Positions 32,444 to 45,105 of a stretch of DNA of 64,000 bases are shown here, in pieces (within the stretch, counting starts at the first letter, position 1; each line of letters begins with the position of its first letter). The stretch is taken from assembly GCA_963971425.1 (NCBI GenBank), contig OZ020517.1:22144462-22208461 (forward strand), in the 5' to 3' direction. The notes under the pieces were generated by a model, which did not search any database, was not told where the DNA came from, and worked only from the letters and a program-made list of their open reading frames with translations. This DNA is from Bryoerythrophyllum caledonicum (taxonomy: Eukaryota; Streptophyta; Bryopsida; Pottiales; Pottiaceae). Position numbers and translations under genes: made by a program.

Positions 32444-32643
32444 NNNNNNNNNNNNNNNNNNNNNNNNNNNNNNNNNNNNNNNNNNNNNNNNNNNNNNNNN
32501 NNNNNNNNNNNNNNNNNNNNNNNNNNNNNNNNNNNNNNNNNNNNNNNNNNNNNNNNNNNNNNNNNNNNNNNNNNNNNNNNNNNNNNNNNNNNNNNNNNNN
32601 NNNNNNNNNNNNNNNNNNNNNNNNNNNNNNNNNNNNNNNNNNN
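32444..32643. other. Assembly gap of exactly 200 N
   Basis: The round number suggests a placeholder of unknown length. Sequence to its right repeats 14884 onward, and sequence to its left is found again at 53077, where it continues. The two contigs overlap rather than being separated. Confidence 0.98.
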
Positions 32644-34219
32644 GGTCAAAATTTTTGACATGAAAAAAACATGTGATCTCATCTCTGGAAAATGAAAATA
32701 AAATAAAATTCCACTTACATTTCAGAGATGAAAAATCAGAGCACACATTAGAATGGAAATAGGGGTCGATTTCACGATCATAGGCTCCGTCCTTGAAGGG
32801 TCAATAAGCCTACCCTCTAAGCAGAGGCACATGACAACCATACGGGGCTTCATCTTCCAGATATGGTCCCTAGAAGTCCGGGTTGGGCTCTCCATGCCCA
32901 CACCAATTTCATGGTAAAATCTGATATGGTTCCTAACAGAACCAAGTTGGTTACCCTCTTCTGATTTACCTTTTTAATCATAATATTACCACAACGTTCC
33001 CGTTGTGTTCCCAATGAGTTCCCATGTTGTTCTCCAAAGTTCCCAACGTGTTCTCAACTGTACCACAACGTTGCCATGTGTTCCCAATGCATTCCCCATG
33101 TTCCCAAAGAGCTCCCAATGTGTTTTCATTGGAAACCAATTTTGATCTTTTGTTTAGTAGGACCAACCATCAATCGTTGGGGCTCCAACAAAGGGAGCGC
33201 CCAGGGCGAATTGACCCCCTCGTTGGTACTTACCCGAGAGGGCCAAGAGGTGGTGGGACCAAACCTGGCCCCTATTTTGTTTTTGGATGGGGCCCAATTT
33301 ATAACAAGGGAGGGTCCTCCACGATAGACAATGGCCAGAGGCCCCAAATTTGTCAATTTTTTTTTTCTTCCAAAAAAAGCCTTTGGACCCCCAAAATAAG
33401 AGGGCCAAAAAAATGACCCCATGCAATTAAGACGGGGCCCACCTTGGGTAAGTACCAACGAGGGGTTCAATTCGCCCTAGGCCCAACGAAGCTCATCCGC
33501 GCACATGTGCATGAGCTTTCTGCCACTGCCACTGCCCACAATTCTACTACGCACGTGGAATTATGTGGAACCAAACTAAGGCGATCACCCATCCCACGAG
33601 AAACGCAAGCATCCGTGGATTTGCCAAAATACCCCGGTCGAGCGTTGCACCAAGCCTCAGGCTTGGAAGGACCGTGGGGGAGGGTAGGGACAAAACCCGA
33701 TTTTATGTTGGAGGGGGGCCCTACATGATCCTAAGGGGCCCGGTGAGGGTAATTTGAGGCCACAGGTCCCAATTTTGTAAAAAGAAAAACCAAAAAAAGC
33801 TTCTAGAACCCTGAATTGGGCAGGGCCAGAAAAATGGACCCACCTCAGGCTGAGGTTTAGTGCAACGCTCGACCAGGGCCAATAAAGAGATCCAGCATCC
33901 GTATGTCAAACAATAAGAGTCATGAACACATACAGCTAGCCGTGCTGTACCTGGACCTCTGTTTATTTGGAGCTGATGTCATGTCAGTACGAAAATCAAT
34001 GTTCCACTCTCACGAGCCTTGTGCATGGCTGAATCTGCTCCATGGTCTTTGCCACAGAAGGGTATACATATGCGCCTCATGGTGACACATTTCTCACCAT
34101 TCGCAACTGAATCTCAGCTCGTCGACTTCACATCTGCGCTAGCTACTAGCTGTGTACAGTTTCAAGTCCACCTGATCCCTCTTCCGTCGTCCCCGCAGTA
34201 GCTAGTACTACTAGTCACC

Positions 34220-34891
34220 ATGTCTTACTCCATCAGCGTGAGGGTGATCCAGCAGAGCGACCCCAGCCACCGGTTCAGCATCGTGGAGAAGACCAACTGG
34301 CACTACGCCCGTGGAGGCACCTGGGCCGAGTGCAACGGCGTGCACACGCTCACCATGGGCGGCAGCGGCACCTCGGGCATGCTGCGCTTCAAGAACCACT
34401 CGGGCGAGTACTTCCTGGTGGCGCTGGGCGTGCACAACTACAAGCGGTGGTGCGACATCGTGACGGACGCCAAGCGCACCGACAAGGGCGCGGTGGTGAA
34501 CTCGACGTACTACGATGACAAGCCGGGCAGCCGCTACGGGATGCTGTGGAAGCAGCTGCCGCATCTGGAGAAGACGACGGGGAAAGGCGTGAAGGTGAAG
34601 GTGGACTTCTGCCAGGGGGAGGGCCACTGCCTCCAGGCCACCATCACCATCACCAACTTGTCCCCGACATGTCCTCAGCCTCATCACTGTCACCCTCATC
34701 CGAAGACATGTCCTCAGCCTCAGCACCCTCACTGTCACCCTCATCCGAAGACATGTCCTCAGCCTCAGCAGCCTCACTGTCACCCTCATCCGAAGACATG
34801 TCCTCAGCCTCAGCAGCCTCACTGTCACCCTCATCCGAAGACATGTCCTCAGCCGAGGACATCATGTCACCCTAAGCCGCATTGTAGGTGA
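34220..34891 (+). CDS. ABL-like lectin with Cys/His/Pro repeat tail, copy B
   Basis: The 223-residue frame is identical to the one at 16460, including the number of 45-base repeats (34669-34870) and both upstream MITEs (33175-33488, 33633-33878). Identity extends far into noncoding sequence. This points to a second representation of one gene rather than a paralogue. Confidence 0.88.
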   Translation: MSYSISVRVIQQSDPSHRFSIVEKTNWHYARGGTWAECNGVHTLTMGGSGTSGMLRFKNHSGEYFLVALGVHNYKRWCDIVTDAKRTDKGAVVNSTYYDDKPGSRYGMLWKQLPHLEKTTGKGVKVKVDFCQGEGHCLQATITITNLSPTCPQPHHCHPHPKTCPQPQHPHCHPHPKTCPQPQQPHCHPHPKTCPQPQQPHCHPHPKTCPQPRTSCHPKPHCR

Positions 34892-37800
34892 CTGTTTGTC
34901 GGTGGAGTTGTGGATCCAGTCTGAGTATGTAATGTAGAGAACTTCAGATTATGCTTGTCTGTGGAGTTGCAGATCGAGTCTGAGTAAGTAGTAAAGAGTG
35001 TAGAGAGCTTCCGATCATCCTAAAAGCTACCTGTACATTTTCAATATAGAAAAATTCAATATACGAGATCAGTGTTTTAGATTTTCCGATCATGCACCAT
35101 CAGAGAAACTCCTTAAAAAGGTTAAGATTTGAAGCTTGAAAACCACTTCAAACACGCAATTAAGCAATTATGCACTTAGCCAAGTGCACTGGTTGATGGT
35201 AGAAAGCCGCAAGTTTTTCGCTCCTAACTTTAAAAAAATCAAAATTTGGCAAGAGCTTAGTTTGTTTTTTGTCACAAAATTTTGGTGTTTGTCGTGTCAA
35301 ACATTGACATCTTCATGTTCATATAAGTGATATATTTTTGATATTTGCTACCTTTTTTTAGAAAATATATGATTTCTAATCTAGTTTGAAAATCGTGCTA
35401 CAAAATTTTAATCATGTGCCCAAAGAGATTATAAATGTGTTTTGAGTTATTATAGGATTTTAGAGTACTGCACTACAAATACAATGTGTAAGAGATACAA
35501 AAATATATATGCAATTTCCTAAGACAATGTAAAGTACCTCACTGTATTTTATATGCAAAAACATACATAATCAAACAATTCCACACTATTGCTGAGAGAT
35601 TCTAAAATCAAACATATCATATGGACCACCCAATATATAAATATATACCACCTACTAAACGATAGACACATCTTAAACTGCATTATACTAACGTATTTGC
35701 CACCTAAACTGCGTGCATGCTCTACTATAGTATAAAGCTCCAAGGCTCAAAGCTCATCTTCTAGGGCAACGACTCCCTCCACGTGTCCAATGGCGCTACC
35801 TACCATAGCAGACAGTTTATGATCCTGCACTTGACGATCTTCCACGTCTTCAATGCTAATGGACGGGAATAATCCGTCACCCACATAAAGGCGCTCGACT
35901 CATCCATTCCGCGATCCACCAGCTGTGGCTCTCCCAGATTCTGTCATTTTTTGGTGGTGCCATGACGCAACACTCAAAAAACCTGTAAATCATTACGAAA
36001 CCATAGTCATTATTAGTATGGAATAAGAATTTTTGAACCTCCACTCATTGCACAATTTTTTTGAATAGGCTACACCCCTTGTCTACCTCTAAAAGCTTTT
36101 GCACTACACAAGATCTAAATCCAATACCATTATGTTAAGCATGTTGTTAGTTCTTTGGTGAAATAGCGTATCAATCCAAATCAGTTATTTTCACACATTG
36201 TCACACATTTTTGGCGAAGGTACCAAAAAATCTTCTACCTTTCCACATAAAACTATGAGATCTTTGTATGATCCACTTCTGATTTTTCCTACGACATTAT
36301 GTGATGTAAACCTTCTTATTGACCATTTGGATTTTCATTTAAAACAATAGCAAGTTCACAAAAAAATATAACGTGAATTGAGAATTTTTGAACCTCCACT
36401 CATTGCACAATTTTTTTGAATATGCTACACTTCTTGTCTACCTCTAAAAATTGGTATACAGCAAACTAACGTCATGCTTAACATCATGGTAATTAATTGA
36501 GACCTTTTATAGTGCAAAAGTTGGACACCATTTGAAGTCAAAGTCTGCTGATCCAGAAAACGCCGGGAAGAAAATGAGCCTTTTCACTACTTCAAACATT
36601 ATAATCTTTCAATCCGTGCTGTTAGACTTTATGAAATTTTGTGAGTATATTACTTAATAAGTCGTAATTGAGATCCTACGGTTAAAACTACAAAAAAAAT
36701 TCATTTTTTCTTCATTGCTAATTGCACTAAAACAAACATTATTAATGATTTTTGGATGAGATATTCTCTAGATCATTCATGGACCAAGGTACTTGGGGTA
36801 TCAATATGGAGGGTATCACCATTAGGGTATAAGTTCCTGGGTACCATTACCGATTATCACCCAAGGTTTCAATTTGGGGTATCTATTTAGGGTTTGGATT
36901 AGGGTTTTGGAATTAGGGTATCAATTAAGGATATCAATTGCACCTTTTGGTAGTGTTAGGAGGGGTGTGCGCGCGCACACCCCTCGCAGTAGATGTGAAG
37001 AGGCTGTGAGTGTGAGCGTGTAGGGTTTGGAGGAGAGAGACAATGAAGGTGTGGGAGAGAGGGGCTAGTGAGGGCGGGGAAGGTGTGAGGGAGGAGAGGG
37101 AGATAAGTAGTGGGCGGCTAGGGTTTGGGAGAGAGAAGGAGAATAGGAGTGAGGATTAAGAAGTTTGTGATAGAGGCCGCACCTGCGTGCTCGTAGTCTG
37201 GGGTGATCCCGTGATCTTGCTCTTAGCTGCGGTGATTCCCTGCAAGGTCGCGCCACGCCTGCAACCTCGATGACCGAGTCCGCTGCTGAAAGAGAACGCG
37301 ATCGCGGCGCATCAGGGTGATCCCGTCGGTGCTGCAGAGTCCGGGTGATCCGCCACTGCTGTTGAAGGTGATCTTACCGCTGCTCCGTGACGTCGGTCTT
37401 GATCGACCAACACGAGCAAGATGGCCATGACGAGCACGAGCACGAGCAAGATGGCCAGGACGAGCACGAGCAAGATGGCCAGGACGAGCACGAGCAAGAT
37501 GGCTGGACGAGCACGAGTAAGATCGCCAGCACGAGCAAAAGATCGTAAGATCGCCACGAGAGCATGAGATCAAGAGCAAGATCGCCTTAAACATTGTTGC
37601 CTCGAACTTGAGCAAGATCGCCTTAAACATTGTTGCCTCGAACTTGAGCAAGATCGCCTCGCACATTGATCGCCTCGATCAAGAGCAAAATCGTCTCAAT
37701 TTGAGATCAAGACCACGATGCGCAAGGGCCGCGCCATTCAGATTAATGTTCGAGGCAGCAGAGATGCGGCGATCTTGATCGAGATGTTCGAGGCGCAAGA

Positions 37801-40800
37801 TCTGTTCGAGGCGCAAGCTCAAACTGAGGCGAGGGCGACGCCATCCAGATCCTCCTCCTGGGCCTCAGGTAAGAGTATTCTCCTCGGACATCCAACATAT
37901 TACACATTTCCAACCAGTTCTGTAGGATTTTCACGTCGTGGGTTCAGAGTATAGAGCTGATTGGCAACACTCAAGTGTGGCACTACTGCTCCTGTAGCGG
38001 TGCTGTCTTCGAGAGCTGTAGTTGGAAGCCATGTTGCGCAGCTGGGTGCCGTCCGCTTGCCTGCAAGAAGCTGCTGCACTAGAAGCGGAGCAATCAGCAC
38101 CAGCCATAAACCTCAGGTAAGAACATTCTCCACGAATATCCAACATATTGCACATTTTCAACCAGTTCTGTAGGATTCTCACGTCATGTGTCCAGATTTG
38201 TGAAATGGAACCGGATGAGTGAATAACTCGTTCAGGGTTCAGAGATAAAGCTCTACCAATCGAGGAGAGAGCTGGTTGAGAGTTTAGAGATGTCAGTTGA
38301 GTATAGAGCTGGTTTAGGATTTAGGGATGTCAATCGAAACCAGTTATGTAGAGAGGTGGTTTAGGGTCTTGAGCTGTAGAAGGAATCCAGCTAAGTTTGA
38401 GGTGTTGACCTTGGTTGCCAGAAAGGAAGCTCGGTGAGAAATTCCAAGGTTCTAGTGGCGCTAGTAGCAGCGGTCCATCCATCCTTGCCTGGAAGCATTG
38501 GTGAGACAACGACCATGGGGTTTTGGGAGAGGTTTTGGTGCTTGTGCAGATCTACGGTTATAGAGGACATTTTGGAGATGTTGGGTGGAGGAGCAGTTGT
38601 TGGGGGTATGCGCGCGCACACCTCTAGTCTATGGAACTCCATTGGATCATTTAGGATCTCATGGGAACGTGGCGGCTAGGGTTTAAGGATTTAGGGTTTG
38701 GGTTCCTACTGGCGGCGGCTAGGGTTTGGGTAGTGGGCTGATTTGTGTAGCTGCACCCACAGATTCACAGCTTCAATTGTGATTTTGATGTCACTCAGTA
38801 GTTGATGACTTCCATCATGTATAAACACTCAACTTTGCTTGAATTTGACGTTTTGAACAAATATGAATTGTCTATTTCTAATTAGCAATGATTGAAAGTT
38901 AGGAAAGCTTACCTTGTTTACAAAAATTCTTTCTTAGCACAAATTTGCTGCTCCGGTGTGCACACCACACGCAAAGCCTACAAAAATTAGTACAAGAAAT
39001 AAAAATTGACATAGCTTCAACATGTTTGCATGAGAGCTCACCTTCGAGAGTGGGAAGAGAAGAGACCTTTAGGGTTTGTAAGGAAACCTTACATGCAAGT
39101 TCAAACCTTGTACCTCAAGGTGATGTGTACGCCATCAAACAATGATGTCCCTACCGCTAACACTTGCAACATACTTTGAGGTAATCAATTATTTCTATAC
39201 ATATTTCAGATTGATTCTTGATCGATCTTCTATACTGTGTTGTTTGTAGAATAACCTTTATGTAGATGTACAATTCTTTTGTTTTTATTAGCAATTGTAT
39301 CAAGTTCGAATGGTGTCAATAACAGTAAGTAATATTATTTGTTTTCGTATCGATAAAATACATTTGTTGTCTTTAGTGAAAATTTCTACATTAACCTAAG
39401 TCAATTGCACATACACATGGTCACACATTGTTAGGCAAGGTACAAACTAAACTTCTTCCTTTCCACATAAAGCTTAGAGATCTATATATTAATTTCATTT
39501 TATTTTCTTTATAAAAAGATCTGGTGTAAACCTTCTTATTGACCATTTGAATTCTCATTCTAAAACATGATGAGGTCATCAAAAAATAAAGCACAATTTG
39601 ATAAATTTTAAATCTCCACTCGTTGTACAATTGTTTCGACTATGCTACACCCTTTGTCTACCTTTCAAAATTCTTGTACAAAAAAATTACATCAAAATTA
39701 ATAGGATGGCAATGAACTTAAACATTATGTAGTGCAAAAACAAAAACTCCAACTACAATCAAAGTTTGCTTATCAACACAACCTAGGAAAGAAAATTAAC
39801 CGTGTTCTGTATTTTGAACACTATAATCTTTTAATCCGTGCGGTAAAAATTTACAAAATTTTGTGAGGACGTCCTTAACTCCTAAGGCATTGTGACAGTT
39901 CACATCGAAAACATTTCAAACTGTTCGATTCTAGTGCAATGTATAAAGAAGGAAACAAAAATTGTTTATCTCTTCTTTTAACCGTATGATCTAAATGAAG
40001 ACGTGGTAAATTACAGATTCACAAAATTTTATAAAGTTTGACCACACCAATCAGAAAATTATGGTGTTTGAAGTCAAGCAAATGGTTCATTTTATTTCCT
40101 GCGTTTACCGAATCAACAGACTTTGACTTCACTTGATGTCAAATTATTGCACTACACAATATCTAAACCCAATACCATCGTGTTAAGCATGATGTTAGTT
40201 CCTTATACACGAATTTTTAGATGTAGAAGAGGGCAGTAGCATATTCAAACAACTATGCAAGAAGTCCAGGTTCAGAAATTCCCAATTATCGTTTTATTTT
40301 TTTGTGAACTTCAGATATTTTAGATTGACAATCCAAATGATCAACAGGAAGATTTACACTGCATTTTTTCATGGGTAGACACACCGGAAAGAACCATGTC
40401 CGGAGCGAGCGGGTGGAGAAAGCGCATTGTATTTGGAGTGCAAGTTGAAAGTAGGATCCGCATTCTTCAATTGGCAAAGGCTCACATACTACAATATATT
40501 GCAATGCAAACCAAAGCTATCGATGATGACCGTTTGCAAGTAGCCCTAAATTCTATGGAGTAGATAGTGTCCTTTATGAGAGTATACTAGTTGTGTATGG
40601 TAATTGCTATATAGTGTATGTGTAAGAGTAGTATATTCTAAGGGTGATGTAAGACTTTTTGTCATTAATCCCAAAGGTGTAAAGGTGTTTTTACTATTGG
40701 TGCTAAGTCCATTTGTAGAAGCATCTATATTTAGTTTCCACCATTGTATGCATTATGTACTACGTAGAATATCTTTTAATCAACTGCCAACCCTTTCATA

Positions 40801-42298
40801 AAGTATGTTTTTTGTGATTACGCCTATTTGTATACTACAATCCTTCAAATCTATCTTTGAAATATTGTGAAATTATATTAAATACACATTTATCTAGTAT
40901 TAACGAGGGGCCACCAAAAATTAGTTGAAAATGCCAAAAAATTGCTTCCAATATTAACAACTATGATTGTACGTAATATTGTTGCAGAAGCTCAATTTTT
41001 TTTCCTTTGGAAAACATTTTTTTTCTTTGAATTTTTTTTTTTTTTGCAATTTTGCCACTTTTGTTCGCAATGGCCGCCGTTGTACCCAAGTGCACTTTTA
41101 AATGGCCAAGTGCATAATTGCTTAATTGCGTGTTTTCAATGTTCGTTTTGTTCCCAATATCTGACTGGATGGATCCTAGTTGCGACGCACTGGCACCATG
41201 GATGTGCTCAGTAATTGTTAGTTATGAATTTAACAAAAATATGAATGTGTAGTGACTTATCAATATGTAAATGAATGCAGTAAATTTGAACGCATCTTGT
41301 GTGACAAACATGGCACTTTATGAATGATAAACAAAGCTGCATCAAGTTGGAGTTTTGGCGATTCCAGGGATAGTGTTGTACACTGTTGCCATTTTTAACA
41401 TCCTCTTGAGGGCTGAACAATTGTCATTTTACGAAGAAATTTTTAATACAAGATCATTTCTATGTTGGCAACATGCTTGCTAAATTTCAAGGCCAGAAGA
41501 TGAATACAAGAAAAGATATTCAAAATCTACCAACATGTGTAGTTGTGAGCCATCCACAACTGCCAACTTTGACACCCTCCCTAGGGCTGATTTTTTAATA
41601 TTTATTTACCGTGAAATTTACGGCACAAGATCATCTCTGTGTTTATTACAAGTTTGCTAAATTTCAAGGCCACATGATGAATAAAAAAAAAGATACTCAA
41701 AATTGTTTCTTGTAGTTGCTTATGTTGGTAGATTTTGAAGATGGTTTTTTGTATTCATCTTTTGGCTTAAAATTTGGCACACATTATTTCAACATAGAGA
41801 TGTTCTTGTGCCAAAAATTTCATGGTCAATTAAGAATTTTGCAGACCTAAGGAGGGTGGCGAAGTTGGCAATAGTGACATGGTTTCCTTGATTGTTTCTA
41901 ACAATTACACATGTTGGTAGATTTAGATTTTTTTCTTTTCATTTGTGGATCTTTTGGACTTGAAATTGAGCACACGTATAATCAATATAGAAATGGCCTC
42001 ATGTCCAAAATCTCATGGGAAAAATAAAAAATTTAATCCTTGGGAGGGTGTCAAAGTTGGTAGCTGTGAAACTTCTCACAACCACCCCACGTTGGTAAAT
42101 CTTGCATAACTTTTATTGTATGAATCTCCTCCTCTTGAAATTTGGTATGCATGTTTTCAGCAAAAAGGTGATGTTTTCCCCAAAATTTCATGGAAAAACA
42201 ACAATTTTCCAGCCCTCACGAGGGTGTCAAAGTTGGCTGCAGTGTAGGACACTATCCCTGGAATCGCCAAAACGCCAATTTGAATGTCATCCTCCTGT

Positions 42299-42805
42299 AC
42301 ACCCTCCCTAGGATTGAGGGTTTGTTATTTCAACATGAAATTTTTGACACATGGTAACCTTTATGTTGATAACATGTGGGAAAATTTTCAAGGCCAAAAA
42401 ATGTATTCAAAAGAAGATATTCAAAATCTACTAACATGGAGGTTAGTTGTGAGAAAAGTTTCACAGCTGCCCACTTTGACACCCTCCCAAGAATTCAAAA
42501 AAATTTATTTGTCCATGAAATTTTGGGTATGAAGTCACCTTCACGTCAAATACAAGTTTGGAAAATTTCAAAATCCAAAAGATTTACACAAAAAAACATA
42601 TACCAAGTCTACCAACATGTATTGTTGTGACAAACAAAGGGGAAAGTTTACCACTACTTCCAACTTCAACACCCTTCCTAGGATTGAGTTTTTGTTGATA
42701 CATAATGAAATTTTGGCCACAAGATCATCTCTATATTGGTAACATATGAGATAGATTTCAAAGCCAAAAGATGTATATACAAAAAAAAATTATTCCATAT
42801 CTACC
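42299..42805 (-). repeat. Left 507 bp inverted arm of the Tc1-like element
   Basis: Each position p here pairs with 87404-p in the right arm (44599-45105). The arm holds nearly three ~185-base units with CCCTCCTAGG-type borders. The transposase stop codon (42801-42803) lies just inside its inner edge. Confidence 0.85.
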
Positions 42806-43808
42806 AACGTGTATGTCCTCCATTAGCATCAATCACCGCTTGTAACCTTGAGGGCTTAGAATGACATAGTTGAAGGAGCTTTGTACCACTAACCAAATTC
42901 CACTCTTTTTCAAGAACTACCTTCATCACTTCTAAGTTTCTAGGGCATTCCTTGCCATGTTGCACAACATCTTTTAGCATCCTCCAGACATTCTCGATTG
43001 GATTGAGATCGGGAGAGTTTGCAGGCCATTTGAGCTTTTCGAGTTGGTGGGTTTGTCTCCATTCTTCACATGTTTTGCCACGATGAACAGGTGCACCATC
43101 TTCCATTAGCACTCCTTCTGGAAGTCTACTCAAGAAATGAATCAATTCGCCATCGTAGACCACTTCAACAAAATCTTTAGCAGAACGTTGAGTTTTTGGC
43201 ATAAAGACAAGTTGTGACTTTTGTCCTCCAGCAAATGCACCCCAAATCATCAAAGATGTCTGTCCACTTTTAAAAGTAGGAACTATACAACTTGATGAAT
43301 AACGCTCATATGCACTTCTCCAAACATGAATTTGCCGAGAACTTTTTCCAATCTCAAAAGTAGATTCATCTGTCCAAACAATACGCTCCCACTCTTTTGG
43401 ACTCCATCCATGGTACTTCTGAGCAAAAGCTAACCATTGAGACATGTGATGGGATGTCAAGAAAGGTTTTTTGACTGCAATTCGATTAAAAATACCACTT
43501 TTATGTAATACCCTTTGAATAGTACGTCTACACACTTGAGTACGGCACATATTAGTAATCTCTGAGATCGAGGAACGACGATGAGTTTTTGCATAACGCA
43601 CAATATTATTCACATCTGTCTCACTAAGTTTTTTAGCGTGACTTCCACCGCAAGGTTTGCGCTCATAAGTTCCATCTTCTTTAAACGTTTTTACTAACCT
43701 CTGAACTGTTCTAACAGAAACTCCAATAATGGCTGCAATTTGAACTCCTGTATTTCCTCCCTCACTCAAATCTATAATGCGAGCACGGATTTCATCTGAA
43801 ATTGCCAT
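42801..43808 (-). CDS. Tc1-like DDE transposase, DD34E type, apparently intact
   Basis: A 335-residue single-frame protein, the usual length for Tc1 transposases, which cut and paste elements into TA sites. Residues 1-110 form a paired-type double helix-turn-helix DNA-binding region (VQIAAIIGVSVRTVQRLVK, then SISEITNMCRTQVCRRTIQR). The catalytic core shows Asp147 in VWTDESTFEI, Asp237 in LMEDGAPVH and Glu272 in WPANSPDLNPIENVWRMLK. The 34-residue spacing between the last Asp and Glu defines DD34E. The C terminus ends GGHTRW, as in Tc1 relatives. No stop or frameshift is visible and long inverted repeats flank the gene, so recent activity is plausible. The copy is absent from copy A. Plant Tc1/mariner elements are more often of the DD39D type, so this type is noteworthy here. 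Confidence 0.93.
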   Translation of the reverse strand: MAISDEIRARIIDLSEGGNTGVQIAAIIGVSVRTVQRLVKTFKEDGTYERKPCGGSHAKKLSETDVNNIVRYAKTHRRSSISEITNMCRTQVCRRTIQRVLHKSGIFNRIAVKKPFLTSHHMSQWLAFAQKYHGWSPKEWERIVWTDESTFEIGKSSRQIHVWRSAYERYSSSCIVPTFKSGQTSLMIWGAFAGGQKSQLVFMPKTQRSAKDFVEVVYDGELIHFLSRLPEGVLMEDGAPVHRGKTCEEWRQTHQLEKLKWPANSPDLNPIENVWRMLKDVVQHGKECPRNLEVMKVVLEKEWNLVSGTKLLQLCHSKPSRLQAVIDANGGHTRW

Positions 43809-44598
43809 TATAGACTATTTTTTGTGATGTTGATACAATACTAAATGTTCTTCAATAAGTAATCAATATAACACTCAACCTATGGCAATTGGATTATATA
43901 ATCCAATAAATACAAAGGACTCAGCTTATGGCATGTGCACTAAATAAATCAATCAACAACATAACACTCACATTGGCATGTGCATTAGGTGATAACCATG
44001 GCATGTGTATTAGATGATAACCATGGCATGTGCATCAATTGAGTGAACCAAAAAATACTCTTGGACATACTCATGCCACATGTGATTCGTCAACACTCAG
44101 TAAACTAGTCAACAACACTCAACAAAAAAAAAAAATATATATCCACTCAATAAATCACCCCATATGTGATATGCCCACTCAATGGATCAGCCCATATGTG
44201 ATTTGTCTACTCAATCAGTCAACAACACTCAGCCCATATCTAATATGTCCACTCAATACCATCTCAACATTCACTCTCAATACCATCTCAACATTCACTC
44301 TATTACAAATCACATGACAAAATACACACAACATTTCATTTACATAGTGCTCAACAGATATTTGGAGGAGAAAACTCGTCATACGTGCATAATGCACACC
44401 AAACCTTATGACAAGTGGGTTCTTCTACACAAAACAACTCTGCAATTCTACATGTAGATTTCATTGATCTTTTCAAGATGCATTTATGTTTGGTAGCTTA
44501 GTCACATGAATAAAATCAATGAAGAGTACGAGGTGTCAAAGATAATTTGACATTCTCAATATGCCCCTTCAATATAGTTTCTCATTGTTACAAACATC
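43809..44598. other. Noncoding interior of the Tc1-like element upstream of the transposase
   Basis: AT-rich, with short direct repeats: GGCATGTGCAT/GGCATGTGTAT three to four times (43930-44035), CACTCAAT-GATCAGCCCATATG (44140-44230), and AATACCATCTCAACATTCAC twice (44256-44300). It probably contains the transposase promoter. Frames of 60 to 95 codons are unsupported. Confidence 0.6.
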
Positions 44599-45105
44599 GG
44601 TAGATATGGAATAATTTTTTTTTGTATATACATCTTTTGGCTTTGAAATCTATCTCATATGTTACCAATATAGAGATGATCTTGTGGCCAAAATTTCATT
44701 ATGTATCAACAAAAACTCAATCCTAGGAAGGGTGTTGAAGTTGGAAGTAGTGGTAAACTTTCCCCTTTGTTTGTCACAACAATACATGTTGGTAGACTTG
44801 GTATATGTTTTTTTGTGTAAATCTTTTGGATTTTGAAATTTTCCAAACTTGTATTTGACGTGAAGGTGACTTCATACCCAAAATTTCATGGACAAATAAA
44901 TTTTTTTGAATTCTTGGGAGGGTGTCAAAGTGGGCAGCTGTGAAACTTTTCTCACAACTAACCTCCATGTTAGTAGATTTTGAATATCTTCTTTTGAATA
45001 CATTTTTTGGCCTTGAAAATTTTCCCACATGTTATCAACATAAAGGTTACCATGTGTCAAAAATTTCATGTTGAAATAACAAACCCTCAATCCTAGGGAG
45101 GGTGT
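44599..45105 (+). repeat. Right 507 bp inverted arm of the Tc1-like element
   Basis: Mirror of 42299-42805. Its outer part, together with the following units to 45543, is what remains in copy A after 24298. Confidence 0.85.

Noticed and set aside
32330-32746. Frames spanning the N gap
   Set aside because: They consist mainly of unknown residues and join two contigs that are not adjacent.
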